A stretch of DNA of 64,000 nucleotides, from the NCBI RefSeq assembly GCF_000143415.4, contig NW_003314266.1, positions 3,149,306 through 3,213,305 on the forward strand. Reading direction: 5' to 3'. The translations under genes were made by a program, and so were the position numbers. Positions 44,701-55,006 of this stretch are shown one piece after another. This DNA comes from Selaginella moellendorffii. Taxonomy: Eukaryota > Streptophyta > Lycopodiopsida > Selaginellales > Selaginellaceae. Each line of letters opens with the position of its first letter. Position 1 is the stretch's first letter. The notes under the pieces were generated by a model. It worked only from the letters and a program-made list of their open reading frames with translations, ran no database searches and was not told the origin of the DNA.

Positions 44701-45216
44701 GTGAATGGCCTTCTCTTTAGTTCTCAAAATTGTCTCTTGGAAGCGCTTGTCGATAATGTGTTCAGGTAGCTCCACTTCTCTTTCAACTTCAGCTACACCT
44801 CCAGTAGCACCATTATCAGATCTAGCCCCTAGCTCGGGCCTAACACCCCCGTCAGGCGCACTTGGGCACTGCTCTGTAATATAGCTAGTTTCTGCCATAT
44901 TTTGCGAACATGTTAAGATAAGTGACATTTGTGGTTGTGGATGCAATGGTAGTGATGTTGCTGGTGGTGATGATGGTGGCGGCGGTGGTGGTAATAATGG
45001 CAATGATGGCGGTGGTGGTAATGGTGGTGATGATGGTGGAAGTGGCAATGGTGGTGAAGGTGGTGGTGGTGGCATTGATGGCAGTGGTGGCAAAAATGGG
45101 GGTGCATGTGGACTGGAGCTATCTGGTTGCGAAGGCGGAAGAGTTGTCGCTGTGGAAATCTCTATCTGAAGGTCAACTTGATTGTCGTCCTGAATCTCAT
45201 ACCTAACTTTCATCAC
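41767..45216 (-). CDS. N4/N6 DNA methyltransferase-like protein (beta-class order), about ten exons
   Basis: Exons by GT-AG sites and phase: 45216-44210, 44160-43959, 43906-43705, 43652-43295, 43229-43128, an unclear part 43110-42811, 42778-42668, 42617-42182, 42132-41767 (stop TAA). The N-terminus has a long Pro/Ser tract (about residues 20-95), then an unrecognised domain (WEGLGDMIREIPLCQFTQ, FVGKMFYIINGNRRWCVW) and helical segments. An acidic stretch precedes the C-terminal methyltransferase-like domain: STNFMLFDMPDGLPVANG in the position of motif IV, a helix, HTTGQVAFILPND, and later RGVVIDCTAGSGSMVEA as the SAM-binding motif I, followed by GRSVFAIEEYEFFKRCL. Motif IV before motif I is the beta-class N4/N6 order. 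DMPDG replaces DPPY/SPPY, so activity is doubtful. Exon 42617-42182 carries one extra base (near 42195) for the phase to fit, so it may be a recent pseudogene. Confidence 0.68.
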
Positions 45217-46212
45217 AACCGTTCATCATGGATGCAGTAAATCTTCATTACATTCTGCAAATATTTGCTAGCAATGTACAATTTCTATTTCATCCTAGAT
45301 TTGATCACGTGACAAAGTCCTTTTGAGTTGTAATTTAATAATGGAGGTGTGCTCTAATATGACTATGCCATAATGTGGAAATAATGTCACAGACGCATGT
45401 GTTGAATTTATCACAGTACGAAATTATAAATGAGAATTATGTGTTTCTTGCAAGTAATAGCATCTTGTCAGAAAATATAAGATTATTAAATTGTAAGGTG
45501 TTATTTCCAAAGCAATGTATATAGATAATTTACTGTAGGTGATAGATGGTAGTACAAAGATGGAATATATTTAAATGAGTTCAGAAGAATGTGATGATTT
45601 CTGGCATTAATGAAGTACTAAAAATATGTACATTGTTTGGCAACAGTTGGTCGATGGTAGATCCTAGAATAAAATCATTCCTATATTTCATATTATGGCA
45701 CATGCTTGAGGTGATATTTCTTTCTGTTCTACCAAAAGTTAGTCCATATAATAAATTTGAGCATGTTTTTGAATTCAATGTATACAGACTTTTAATATTG
45801 TACAACATAGTCCTATATACTTCATACAGAATTTATTATAACAACATTATTCGATGTTAGATCCTCGAATAAAATCGCCCTTTCTTTTCACATAATGGCA
45901 TAGCATATGTTTGAGGTGACATTTCTTTATAAAAGTTCAAAGTTCCAAAACCTAAAGGCAACAAAATGGAGAGTTTCCTTTTGCATTCACCCACCGCTTT
46001 CTTTCTCCTAAAGTCTTATTTCAGAAAGTTTTCTTTGCCGACGTTTCGATCTTTCTTTTTTTTCTATTTCATTGGAGGCTGTGATTCGCAACAACATTGG
46101 TGTAGTTGAATGATCAGAATTTCTTCTTTCGGGTGTAGGTGAAGGTGGACAACATTGGGATTTGCAACATTCCAAGTCGAAGGAGATTTGAGTTTTTGGA
46201 TCTCCAATCAAA
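45217..46212. promoter_or_regulatory. Shared upstream region of divergent genes, with a direct repeat
   Basis: About 1 kb between the start of the methyltransferase-like gene (minus) and the MULE relic (plus). It contains a diverged direct repeat, about 45651-45722 and 45852-45930 (shared words GTAGATCCTAGAATAAAATC, ATAATGGCA, TTGAGGTGA.ATTTCTTT). No reading frame in it is convincing. Promoter function is inferred from position only. Confidence 0.4.
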
Positions 46213-47815
46213 GTGCAAGGTTGCAATCCTGCCAAAGTGAATGTGAAGCAAGAGTCGGTCGTTATCATTTCTTCCTCTTCTAGTTCTAGTGGAGATTTTA
46301 GTCCAGTGCAAGCCAAGAATTTCCAAACTCCAACTTCACCGATATTCAAAGTTGTTTGCAATGCTTTCCAGTTTTCCCGCCTCTCTATCGACATGTGTTC
46401 CTTTCTACATAGCCCCGTTAGCGAGCTCCCATCTACATACAATGGCAATATCTTCTTTGAACTACCACCTCTTGTCAACTCAAAATGAAAGGGGATGGAA
46501 ACGAAGTAGGACGTCCACAACTGGTGCAAGATCAAGACCACACATTTCCAGCATTTCGAAGGCACAGTGTCCATGGTTCATTGTGGTGGATATTTGGATT
46601 GTGTGAATAAAGCATGCAATCGAGAGCGCAGTAAAAACTCCACATTTTTTGAAGGATCTGCAACCAATCCTTCCATCTGTGATACCATTGGTGTTGGATT
46701 CAAGTGTCAGTTTTACAAGAATGCTCCATTGTGTCGTGCCATCTACGGGGCCAAGATGTACTATTTTCTTCCACGGGATGGAGAGGCTAGTAGAGTTGCA
46801 GTATATATTAGCACGCACACACATCCAATGCAAGAAGGGATACAAAGGAGTTTAGTCAACCGTTTCAAAGATGCAGTGCAGATAGAAACTATGAGAAATT
46901 CATCTGCAACTCTGAAGCATATTCAAAAGACAATGCTCAAGGATTTTATCACAAGCACTTTATTTGATCCGGACTACAAGAATACTCAACTGGATGAGAC
47001 TAGTTTGCAGGAGTTACTACGACATGTGCAACCTGCAACTAGCCTCAGAAGGTATGAAAATATTATTACATACTTTTTAATAATATCTCTCTTACATTTT
47101 GTTTTATTTAGGATAAAGTCTTGGATGTGTGAATCTCGAGAGGGGAAACTCCAATAATAAATCGACTCAATCCTTGAACTAAAACAGACTTGTCCTTACG
47201 AGTTTATCCATGGGAGTTTATTTCCAGATCAAGTCGTTAGTGAGCAAGAGCGCCCCTTTATTTTCAAAATATCTACCATGGGCCCCGCCTTTGGTGTGGA
47301 TCTTGTTTCCCGAATGGATATATCTGGGTCGAGTGACCTTGCTAATGCATGGGTACATTTTGACCATATGGAGTGGGTGGCAGGTTGGACAACCATGGGA
47401 GCTCATGTGTATGATTCGAGGTAGTTTTTTTTCTCATTATCTTAAAATGGTTTTAAGCATTACCTTTTTCAAAGACTACGTTGTAACTTGACAATTGCAA
47501 CAACAGAGTTTAAAGTACAAGACCAGATGGCTCAAGAAATATTTTGGAAATCCCTCTCCAACATTCTATTGAAGCGGACTGGTAAGCTTGCCAACTTTCG
47601 CAGTTTCATGGCAGATGGGGCTGGGGCTAATTGGAATGGTATCCAAACAGTCTTTGGGAATAATCAACCCCTAGAAGGTCGTGAGAGTATTTGTAAGTTC
47701 CATTGGGCTTAGAGCCTAAACCAACACTACCACCTTATCAAGCCAGATTTCCAATTAACATTTAAAAAGTTGTGCAAACAATGGCAAGCTACACCTATGA
47801 TATTACTACTATAAG
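46213..47815 (+). pseudogene. MULE/FAR1-type transposase relic
   Basis: One frame with two short introns (about 47053-47111 and 47421-47490) but five nonsense codons. Upstream Ser-rich part (VVIISSSSSSSGDFSPV), then after TGA 46486 and TAG 46507 the zinc-binding N-domain: HNWCKIKTTHFQHFEGT, HCGGYLDCVNKACN, GFKCQFYKNAPLC and the HxH of VAVYISTHTHP. After a TAATAA pair (47155-47160) the transposase core reads FGVDLVSRMDIS, ANAWVHFDHMEWVAGWTTMG (first Asp region), FMADGAGANWNGIQTVFG (second Asp region), ESICKFHWA-stop-SLNQHYHLIKPDFQ. The WVHFDHV..WTT and MADGAGANWNA.R.VFG signatures are the ones I associate with MULE-like transposases of non-seed plants. The part carrying the final Glu is not readable. 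All five stops fit CAG, CAA or CGA losing a C. Confidence 0.8.
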
Positions 47816-48345
47816 GACTTCATCAAATTGACTATTATTGATGTTCTTGAAGGACAGAGGAAAGGTTGAGCCAATATGAGAAGCAATAGCAAGAGGTGAG
47901 AGAGCACCAGTTAAGGAGCACCAAGTAAATCTGTACAATTCCTCCATCAGATTATCACTTCCAATTACAAGGTTCCTGGACTCTTCCCTGCCTAGGGTCA
48001 CGACCATTGGGGACAAAGGGAAAAAACAGTTGATCATCATATGTAAGGAAGTGAAGTGAAGAAGAAGAATAAAGGATGCCTCAACAAAGAGTTCCTGCTC
48101 TAGATCGTGTGAACAAGCGGCTTCGAGTATGAAGGGAAGAAAGAGAGCGTCGTCAAGCCACCATCACTGTGGGCAGCGGTTTTACCTTAGAACAAACTCC
48201 TAGACATTCCCTGGGGTGTTTTCACTGGTGCACTGCCCAAACCCATTCTTCAATAAACCTACAGAGTTCGAGCGAGGAGAGCCGAACCAAGTACCACAAT
48301 TGAACAATTGGGACTAGACAGCAGCACGATCATTTAGTTAAAATC
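47816..48345. other. No gene seen; probable leader of the next gag
   Basis: A minus-strand frame at 47795-48040 has no recognisable domain. The part from about 48100 leads directly into gag-like sequence and is probably the 5' leader of that element; no PBS was recognised. Confidence 0.4.
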
Positions 48346-49563
48346 TTGCTGGATTCCGAGCGGGAGGAGCAAATCCGACGCCAGCAGGACGAGCGGGCAG
48401 CCTGCTACGCACGACATCAGGCGCTTTCTACGCCACTTTTGTCTCCTCGCGTAAGACCCTCATCACCAAGCGAGGAGCCTTCTTCCCCACCAGATCTTGA
48501 CGAGGAAGCTTAGGGCGAGTACCAATTGTCCCCACCACCAGCCCCTCCCCCACTCATCTCCGTTTCTACTCCTCCAAGAATGAGCGGCGCTGGTGGATCC
48601 TGAGGTGGACCACCACTGCTGCCGCCACCAATTCCTCCTCTGCCAGGACAGCATTTTACACGCATGAGGTATCCTTCTTTCTCGCCCATTGCGGGCGACG
48701 ATGCAGACGCACATCCCAATTCCTTTGAGACTGTTGGCATTGCCAATCAAGAAGCCGATGAAGCCGATCCCCTTCGGTTCTTCCCTGCTACACTCCAGGA
48801 CGCTGCTCTGGAGTGGTATCTCCAAGCCCAGCATTCTGCACCAGCCAGTATTGCGACCTGGGACCTGCTTCGATCAGCCTTTCTCGCTGCTTTCCAACCC
48901 GTGGGATTCGCACAGCGAGTTAGTGAGGAACTTAACTACATTCGATTGCTGCCAAACGAAAGCTTACAAAGTTTATCATCCGGTTTCGGCGGCTAGTCGC
49001 TAAAAAGGACCCTCCTATCAGGTTCGCTTCTTCACGAACGGCCTGCCTCCCGAATTGGCTTTCTTCACGAAGGGCCAGACCCCCACCACACTTGCTGAGG
49101 CTATTTCCACAGCTTCCAGTTGGGAGCAAGCCCATGTGAGCATGGCTCGCTTCCAGCAGCCTTTCTACTCCGTTCCTTCAGTGCTTGTGGTCCTCCAGTG
49201 ATCCCGCCAACCTTTCCCTCCCTGCAAACATCAGCAGCATCACAGCCATATTCTTTGCTCACTGACCCAGCGACTTTACCTTTTCCTGGAAGTGTTGAGT
49301 ACAGTTGCCTCCAGCAGCCTGTACTTCCTGCCACAGTTACTTCCTTTTCAGCTCTGCCACAGTCGCAAGAAATTTCCAAAGTACGTGATGACTTGGAAAC
49401 ACTCACCAAGAAAATGTTCAAGCTTCAGCTTAACTGGATTCAAGGAGTCCAAACACTACCTCAGCCTTTTACTGAACGTGAGAATATTTGGTGTACTCGT
49501 TGCAAGGGATATAGACATTATCCCAGCGAATGCCCAAGCCCTACACCAGCTCGAGTTAAGTGA
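48346..49563 (+). pseudogene. Retrotransposon gag relic (no pol)
   Basis: In order: basic/acidic N-terminus (ERIRRQQDERAACYARHQ), a Ser/Pro-rich segment with one stop (TGA 48601, GGS-stop-GGPPLLPPP), the capsid domain in the open part 48664-48996 (ADPLRFFPATLQDAALEWYL, WDLLRSAFLAAFQPVGFAQ), then after a frame change FTNGLPPELAFFTKGQTP and EAISTASSWEQAHVSMARFQ. After a further frame change 49120-49563 has a coiled coil and the zinc knuckle WCTRCKGYRHYPSECPSP (CX2CX4HX4C). No protease or RT follows; the Pro/Ala-rich sequence to 50060 may be its continuation. It ends close to the truncated 3' end of the gene copy at 50193, suggesting that its insertion or a rearrangement removed those exons. Confidence 0.78.
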
Positions 49564-50192
49564 CAGCACTGCAGATGAAATAATCACAGATCAGAGCACT
49601 GCATATATAAACCCCGTACCTCAGCTCAGCCAGCATGTTCCACTGCCCCAAGAAATGACCCAGTGATCGACACACAAGTCGTCCAGCCCTGCTATGGCAT
49701 GATTCATGCCCTCACCGTGGCCCATGCAGCTCCAACTGCACACGCAATGGCACCCAATTCCTCCCTACGGCTACTCAAACGCCAAGCATGGCATCTAGCT
49801 GCAACACCACAGCCCACCCATGCTGCTCCTGCCTTTGCTCCAAGCGCGTACCCTAACGTTGCTCCAAGACCCGCAATCCAGTTTCTCTCCACCCTTGCGA
49901 GACCCTAATTCTGGAAATGCCACCTCATTCAGCCACGCTTCACCCAGCGATCAAGAGGATTCAGTTAGCACCGACAAGAAAAAGAAATATCGCCATGTTC
50001 TCAATCTGGAGACACGTCCGTACGCCCATTCTTCTTGTCTTCACTCTATAGGCACTAAATTTAAAATTTAAAGTTTTTGCTTACCTAAACATTGCATCGC
50101 CAATTAGTGTAAGGCAGGGAATGTGAAGCTGGCATTTTGCATTGCCAACTAATATAGAAGTGGAAGTAAGCATCACAAAAAACAAAATTTAC
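49564..50192. other. Gag tail and junction to the truncated gene copy
   Basis: Pro/Ala-rich open stretches to about 50060 without a domain, then ~130 bp of non-coding sequence into the last intron of the gene at 50193-51346. The downstream exons that copy 1 has (from SAILERANFLVLSK onward) are not found here. Confidence 0.45.
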
Positions 50193-51346
50193 CTGAGATT
50201 CTGGTTTGACAAGAGAGTGATTTATCTCTGATTTTGGCTCGACCAACTTTGTACCCTCAGAATTTTCAACCTTGCCCCCACAATCCTGTTAAAAAAAAGG
50301 ATCACAAGTAATAAGAGTAATTTACCTGCGACTTGAGCAGCACCATCTCTGTTATGCCCTGAGAATGCATTATGTCACATACGGCCGCATCCTTGGCCAC
50401 CATGTCCTGGACACCAAGCGTGTCCCAAAGACCATCGTCAAAGAGTGCCTTAGCAGGGACAAGCTTGGCACCAGACCCACTCGGCAGCACGTCACGTAGA
50501 GCATCTTCGGAGAAAAAGAGGCCCATCTTTCTATTGACGCCAATGCCGCGGAGATCCACCACACCGCACTTTCTGATCCCGATCGCGTCCACAGCGTTCA
50601 GCTCCTTGACAGGATCCTGTCTGCGGTCACGAGACGCCTGGATGACCTTCCTGGCCGACATTGTCATTGGCATGCCCCGGTAGTCCTCGTAGTTGACAAC
50701 CCAGTCCAGAGCTCCATACTCCAATGCCTTGGTGGGAACCGCCAGAAGGATGTAGCCGGTGGAGACCCGATTTCGCCAGATGGAATCCGCTTCCTTATAG
50801 ACGAGGACTTGTTTAGCATCGAGCTTTCCTAGAGTTTCATCGATCACGAATTGCGCAGGAGGGCCTTGCCACCGCAGGCCGAGCTCGAATGTGGAGATGC
50901 AGCCCACGGCTTCGATGCTCCTGATCTGGCATGGTTCCAGCGGCGTCATTGAAGGCTCCATCTCGTTGTCATACACGTAGGCTGGAATGCTCCAAGGCGC
51001 TCCCCAGTAAAGGGCATTTGCGTGTGTACGACGCTTCTTGGGACAGATGTTTCCATGAGCGTAGCTCAGGTGATCGAGCAACGTCGTGTCGGGGCAGCCA
51101 TATGCAGTGAACTCCCGGTTGTAGCAGATATCGGAGAAGAGGAACAAGGAGGTGGTGGTGTTATCATAGACGAGCTTGAGAGGAGGAGCAGGAGTACGAA
51201 CACGAGCACGAGCTCGGACTCGAGCTTCCGCGAGTGTGCTGCATCCGCGGGCAGATCCACCGATAACTCCTGCGCCCACAAGCTAAAATGTCAGCCGAGG
51301 TCTTGCGCTCTTCTACTCACTCACCTAACAGCCGCCGCCACACCAT
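50193..51346 (-). CDS. Asp-Cys-Gly-Gly exon-array gene, copy 2 (3'-truncated, coding frame open)
   Basis: Minus-strand exons 51346-51325, 51269-50326 and 50285-50193 join in phase (22+944 nt is divisible by three) and give about 353 codons starting MVWRRLLGVIGGSARGCSTL. An Arg-rich segment (ARVRARARVRTPAPP) is followed by the same globular part as copy 1: NTTTSLFLFSDICYN, NICPKKRRTHANALYWGAPW, LDAKQVLVYKEADSIW, then GLFFSEDALRDVLPSGSGA, which is in frame here but shifted in copy 1. Exon 3 is one 31-residue array unit, DCGGKVENSEGTKLVEPKSE, ending at a good donor (GTAAAT), so more exons were once present; none are found before the gag relic. Family not recognised; no signal peptide or membrane helix is clear. 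It is inverted relative to copy 1, 35 kb away. Confidence 0.72.
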
Positions 51347-52109
51347 GCCGTCTAACCAGAGTCTCAGATCCACCGCTAGATGTAGTCACGTTTAACCCTT
51401 GCCGCTGAAAAATATCTAGATATTTTCTTGGAAAAGTATCACCCAAGATCAAGCACAAAAAGAGAAAAGGAAGATTGAAGAACATGCTCCCACACCCGTT
51501 CGCCACGCCCTCGTGCCTCATTCAGCCATGGCCAGCTTGCCAATCCCTTCAGCCATGGACTGGCCGCGAGCTGGCCAGTCTCATTCAGCCATGCGAGCTG
51601 ACCATGAGAGCCTGAAAAAAAAAACTGGGAACAAGAACACATAGCCACGGCCATGGCTGTGGCCGCCATGGTCGTGGCCGCATTGCTATGGCCTCCCCAT
51701 CACCTCTAAAATCCAAGAATGCCCATCTATGGAAAGATCTCTATTTCTCCTTGAAATTTAGTCATGTGGTTTATATTAATAATAATTAATAATATTAATG
51801 TTAAGAGAAAAGTTTAAGAAGAAAAATCACAATAAGAATATTCTAAAATATGCTTAAATATTCTAGATATATTCCTTACAGATCAAATCTTAATAATTAT
51901 CATTTAAATGTTAATCATTATATCAAAAAAGAAATAGGATTAAAAAAAAATCAAATGATATTATGATACCATGATAGAAATGTTGTATATTGATTTCCAA
52001 CTTTGGATGAATGTAGACAATTTCCCTAGGTCCTTTATTAAATGCCGCTCTGAAAGTACAAAAACTTCTAAATTAGAAATTAAAATCTTCTAGAAAGATC
52101 CATGTTGCC
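51347..52109. other. No gene seen
   Basis: 51347-51385 still matches the 5' flank of copy 1. 51480-51700 is GC-richer with nested CAGCCATGGC / GGCCATGGC words that make both strands open by chance. From 51720 it is AT-rich sequence without features until the non-coding LTR element. Confidence 0.45.
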
Positions 52110-53843
52110 CATCTGATCACATTGTTAGCTAAGCAATTTGGGCACAACACCACAATGGGCAAACTCAAGGAACTAAGGAAACAACTTAAGCTTAGCATAT
52201 CATAAATCATTATTGAGAATCTAGTCAAGGCTACTTCAATGTTATTATATGTAAGTAGACTAACTTCATCATCAACCACTTTGGAGTTGATCATCATTTA
52301 ACCAAGCAACTTCGTAAATATATTACTCAATATTACATGGATATAATATAAAATTACAATGTCTTGATCATCAATTGAGCAACACCATGAGCGATACCCA
52401 TGTTATTACTTCAAAGGTTTATGTGACTATCAAGTGCTAACTTGATTCGACAAAATGCAACATAAATGTCACACTCCACTAATAAAGATTTACAACACCC
52501 AATACCACTAACTTTTATTCACAACACAGACAAATTCATGCCACTCTTTTTTCGACCAAACTCAAAACTAATCTAACACCAAGCTACTTAAGGAGCAATA
52601 ACAAGGTTTTCTGGAAAAGAATTAAGCATTGCAACCCAAGTCTCCAATAGCAAGCTTAGACAAAATGGCTTAGTGCTTCACTGCTATCCATCCCATAACT
52701 CACCATTTATAAGACCATCATATCTAACATGCATCCTTGATTGCATATTGTGAACACAAGCAATGAGTCACACCCCGTTGCAAATCATTTTTCCAAAAGG
52801 AGAAAATGATTTACATATTTAATCCTTCGTCCCTAATAACTCTCTTTTCAGCCTTGTCCTCTCGACGTGCTACTCCTCAAGGATAGGCCCACTCCTAGGA
52901 CCTTCCGATGCCAATATCAATGGTGATATACTTAAGCACCAATAAAAGTCGGACTAAGGAATAGCTCCGATACCAAGTTGTAAGCGACTAATTTTTCCAT
53001 TCTACTTTAGTCACTTAACCACACCTTCGACCGCTTGAAGGAGTCTCATTCACAACCTCCTTAAGTCCAATTCAGGACTTGGCTACTTTGACCAAACCTC
53101 AAGCTTGCTTTCGCATTACTTTCAGTTCAATCCAAGAAAAGTTTATAAGAAAGCACGGCAATGATTACTTGAATCAATAGACTCATCCCTACAATCTTGA
53201 TTGAGCCACTCATAATCATATTTAGGAAGGATCACTAGTGCCGTGCTAAACAGCTACGGACCAACCTATTTGCCACTCATAGCAAACCCAGGGAATGTTT
53301 ACTTTCACTCATGGTACATGGAACAACTCATGGAACCATTGGAACAACTCATGGAACCATCGATAGATTAATATTAATCCTGCCAACTCAAAGTGTAACC
53401 TTGAGTTGCTAATGTGCCTCACTTATGAGCCCAGGCACAAACTCGTGCAAACGAAGCATCTCAGTCCATCTTATGAGCCCAAGCACAAGCTCACACAATA
53501 TGGTACAAAAAGGTAACAAAATCCTTACCCAAGGAACGATTGCGAAGCCTTTACACCCAAATGTATACCCACTCGGATAATTGTTTTCATCTCTACATAT
53601 ACAATGAGACTAGTTGCCCAATCTCATTGGATAGTATTCACTAAGACTATCCTCTGATACCAAATGTAGTGCACGTGGTTTTTACCCTTTATCCTATGGT
53701 GATTTACTATAGGATAACCATGGAAGTGGAACCTAAACCCTCTATATGCCACGTGTCCAAAGGATAGTGGTGTGGAACCCGAGTTTCAAGGCCTTGGGCC
53801 ACTAAACGAAAGAACGGTGCCAAACTCCCAAGCATGGAGCTAA
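52110..53843 (-). mobile_element. Non-coding LTR family, element D: leader and interrupted 5' LTR
   Basis: The LTR starts at 53665 on the plus strand (TGTAGTGCACGTGG) with a PBS at 53652-53662 (TGGTATCAGAGG on the minus strand). It breaks off at about 53841, where the plus-strand element E is inserted. Internal sequence runs leftward to about 52110 and is the reverse complement of 55007-56170. There is a single CACGTG at 53750-53755 where E and F have a cluster. No coding capacity. The remainder of this LTR should lie beyond the right edge of the window, after the nested insertions. Confidence 0.85.
52855..53090. repeat. ~240-bp insertion in the leader of element D
   Basis: Absent from the leaders at 13335 and 55440. 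It contains GCTCCGATACCAAGTTGTAAGCGAC near 52955-52979, which on the minus strand looks like an LTR end followed by a tRNA-Met-type PBS. The block from 52970 is shared with 9300-9420. It is probably a piece of a further small LTR element. Confidence 0.5.
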
Positions 53844-54992
53844 TGTCGCGCATGTGACTTCGGGTATCGAAAGTTACCTGTCGACTTGTCCTTACGGACA
53901 CTCTTACCTTATTGCCACGATGGCAGGAGGTCGGTATTGTTGGTTACCTTTATTAGCCCCTCTTGTTCAAGTGTTAGTTTACTGGGCTTAGCATCTGTAC
54001 TTAGCCAGATGGACATAAGGTAGGAACTCCTATGTGTTTCTAGCTGAGCATTCTCGGCCTAGCTCTTAGTTCTCTTTTGCTTTGTCTTGCACTGGCTTGG
54101 CAAGAACCCTCGCGTATTGAGATTGGTCCCTCAATATCGCCAGATGATAGCTTACCGTGTCTGCCAAACACCCTCGCTATCATGCCCTTTGTGTTAGTCT
54201 CATTTCGGTCCCAAATGCTATTTATGGAAAGTGTCTAGATTTGCTCATTTAGCATATCTACGGAATGTAGAAATCGTCCTGAACACAATGGTGTTTGTCC
54301 CGTGTCCAAATTCGCAATCTAGGGACATTCCATATTTAGTAAGTTTCGAGCTTGTCCTAGAGACTAACTCCTGATACTAAGGGAGGCTTAGGGTGAAAGC
54401 CCAAAGCGTGTGTTCCTAAGGGGGGGGGGGGGGGGCTGTGGGGGGTTCCAAATGTATAGTAGGGATAGTGGGTAGGTCGGGCATGGCTGACCAACTTGAG
54501 GTATAGTCTAGCTCCCGCTTGTGTGCTTGTCCTTGTTCTGCGTCCGGCTTGAGTCTAAGCCCAAGTTCCATTCCATGCTAGCTAGTGGAGTACCCATATC
54601 CTCGCGTTAGGCCACCAGTATGCCGAAATAGCGCCAGACTCCGTTTAGCTCCGTTTTGCGTGTTGGTCCTGGCATTGGGATGCTAGTTACTCTAGGACTG
54701 TTCCAAGTCGCTTCGAGCTCCTGCTTCTTCGCTCCTTGGGCTTTATGCTCGGGAGTTGCTCCGTGGTTCGGTTCCGTCACTCCTTGGCTCCATGCTTGGG
54801 AGTTTGGCACCGTTCCTTCGTTCAGTGGCCCAAGGCCCTGAACCTCGGGTTCCTATGGACACGTGGCATGGACACGTGGCATGTGACACGTGGCATATGT
54901 CACGTGGCACAAAGAGGGTTTAGGTTCCGCTTTGTGGTGTTATCCTATGGTAAATCACCATAGGATAAAGGGTTAAAACCACGTGTGCTACA
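53844..54992 (+). repeat. LTR (E), 5' LTR
   Basis: 1149 bp, starts TGTCGCGCATGTGAC, ends GTGTGCTACA. Contains a G run of about 17 at 54420-54437 and a CACGTG cluster 80-130 bp from its 3' end. The left flank is the interior of LTR D. Confidence 0.9.
54860..54906 (+). promoter_or_regulatory. Four-site G-box/ABRE-like cluster in LTR E
   Basis: CACGTG occurs at 54860, 54873, 54887 and 54901, each as CACGTGGC, spaced 13-14 bp, with one more close to the LTR end. CACGTGGC is the plant G-box/ABRE core bound by bZIP and bHLH factors. Regulatory use is an inference. Confidence 0.6.
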
Positions 54993-54994
54993 TT

Positions 54995-55006
54995 TGGTAC
55001 CAGAGG
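54995..55006 (+). other. Primer-binding site of element E
   Basis: TGGTACCAGAGG, one mismatch from the initiator tRNA-Met complement, two bases after the LTR end. Sets the plus orientation of the element. Confidence 0.8.

Noticed and set aside
44913-45206. Open frames opposite the Pro-rich exon (Val/Met-rich plus strand, His-rich minus strand)
   Set aside because: Shadows of the CCN-rich Pro tract of the methyltransferase-like gene, whose frame is supported by splice phase.
48463-48834. Gly/Trp-rich minus-strand open frame
   Set aside because: Shadow of the Pro-rich gag segment on the plus strand, where capsid and zinc-knuckle motifs are found.
51640-51700. GGCCATGGCC-type palindromic words
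   Set aside because: Short, irregular and limited to ~60 bp; no array, no flanking duplication.
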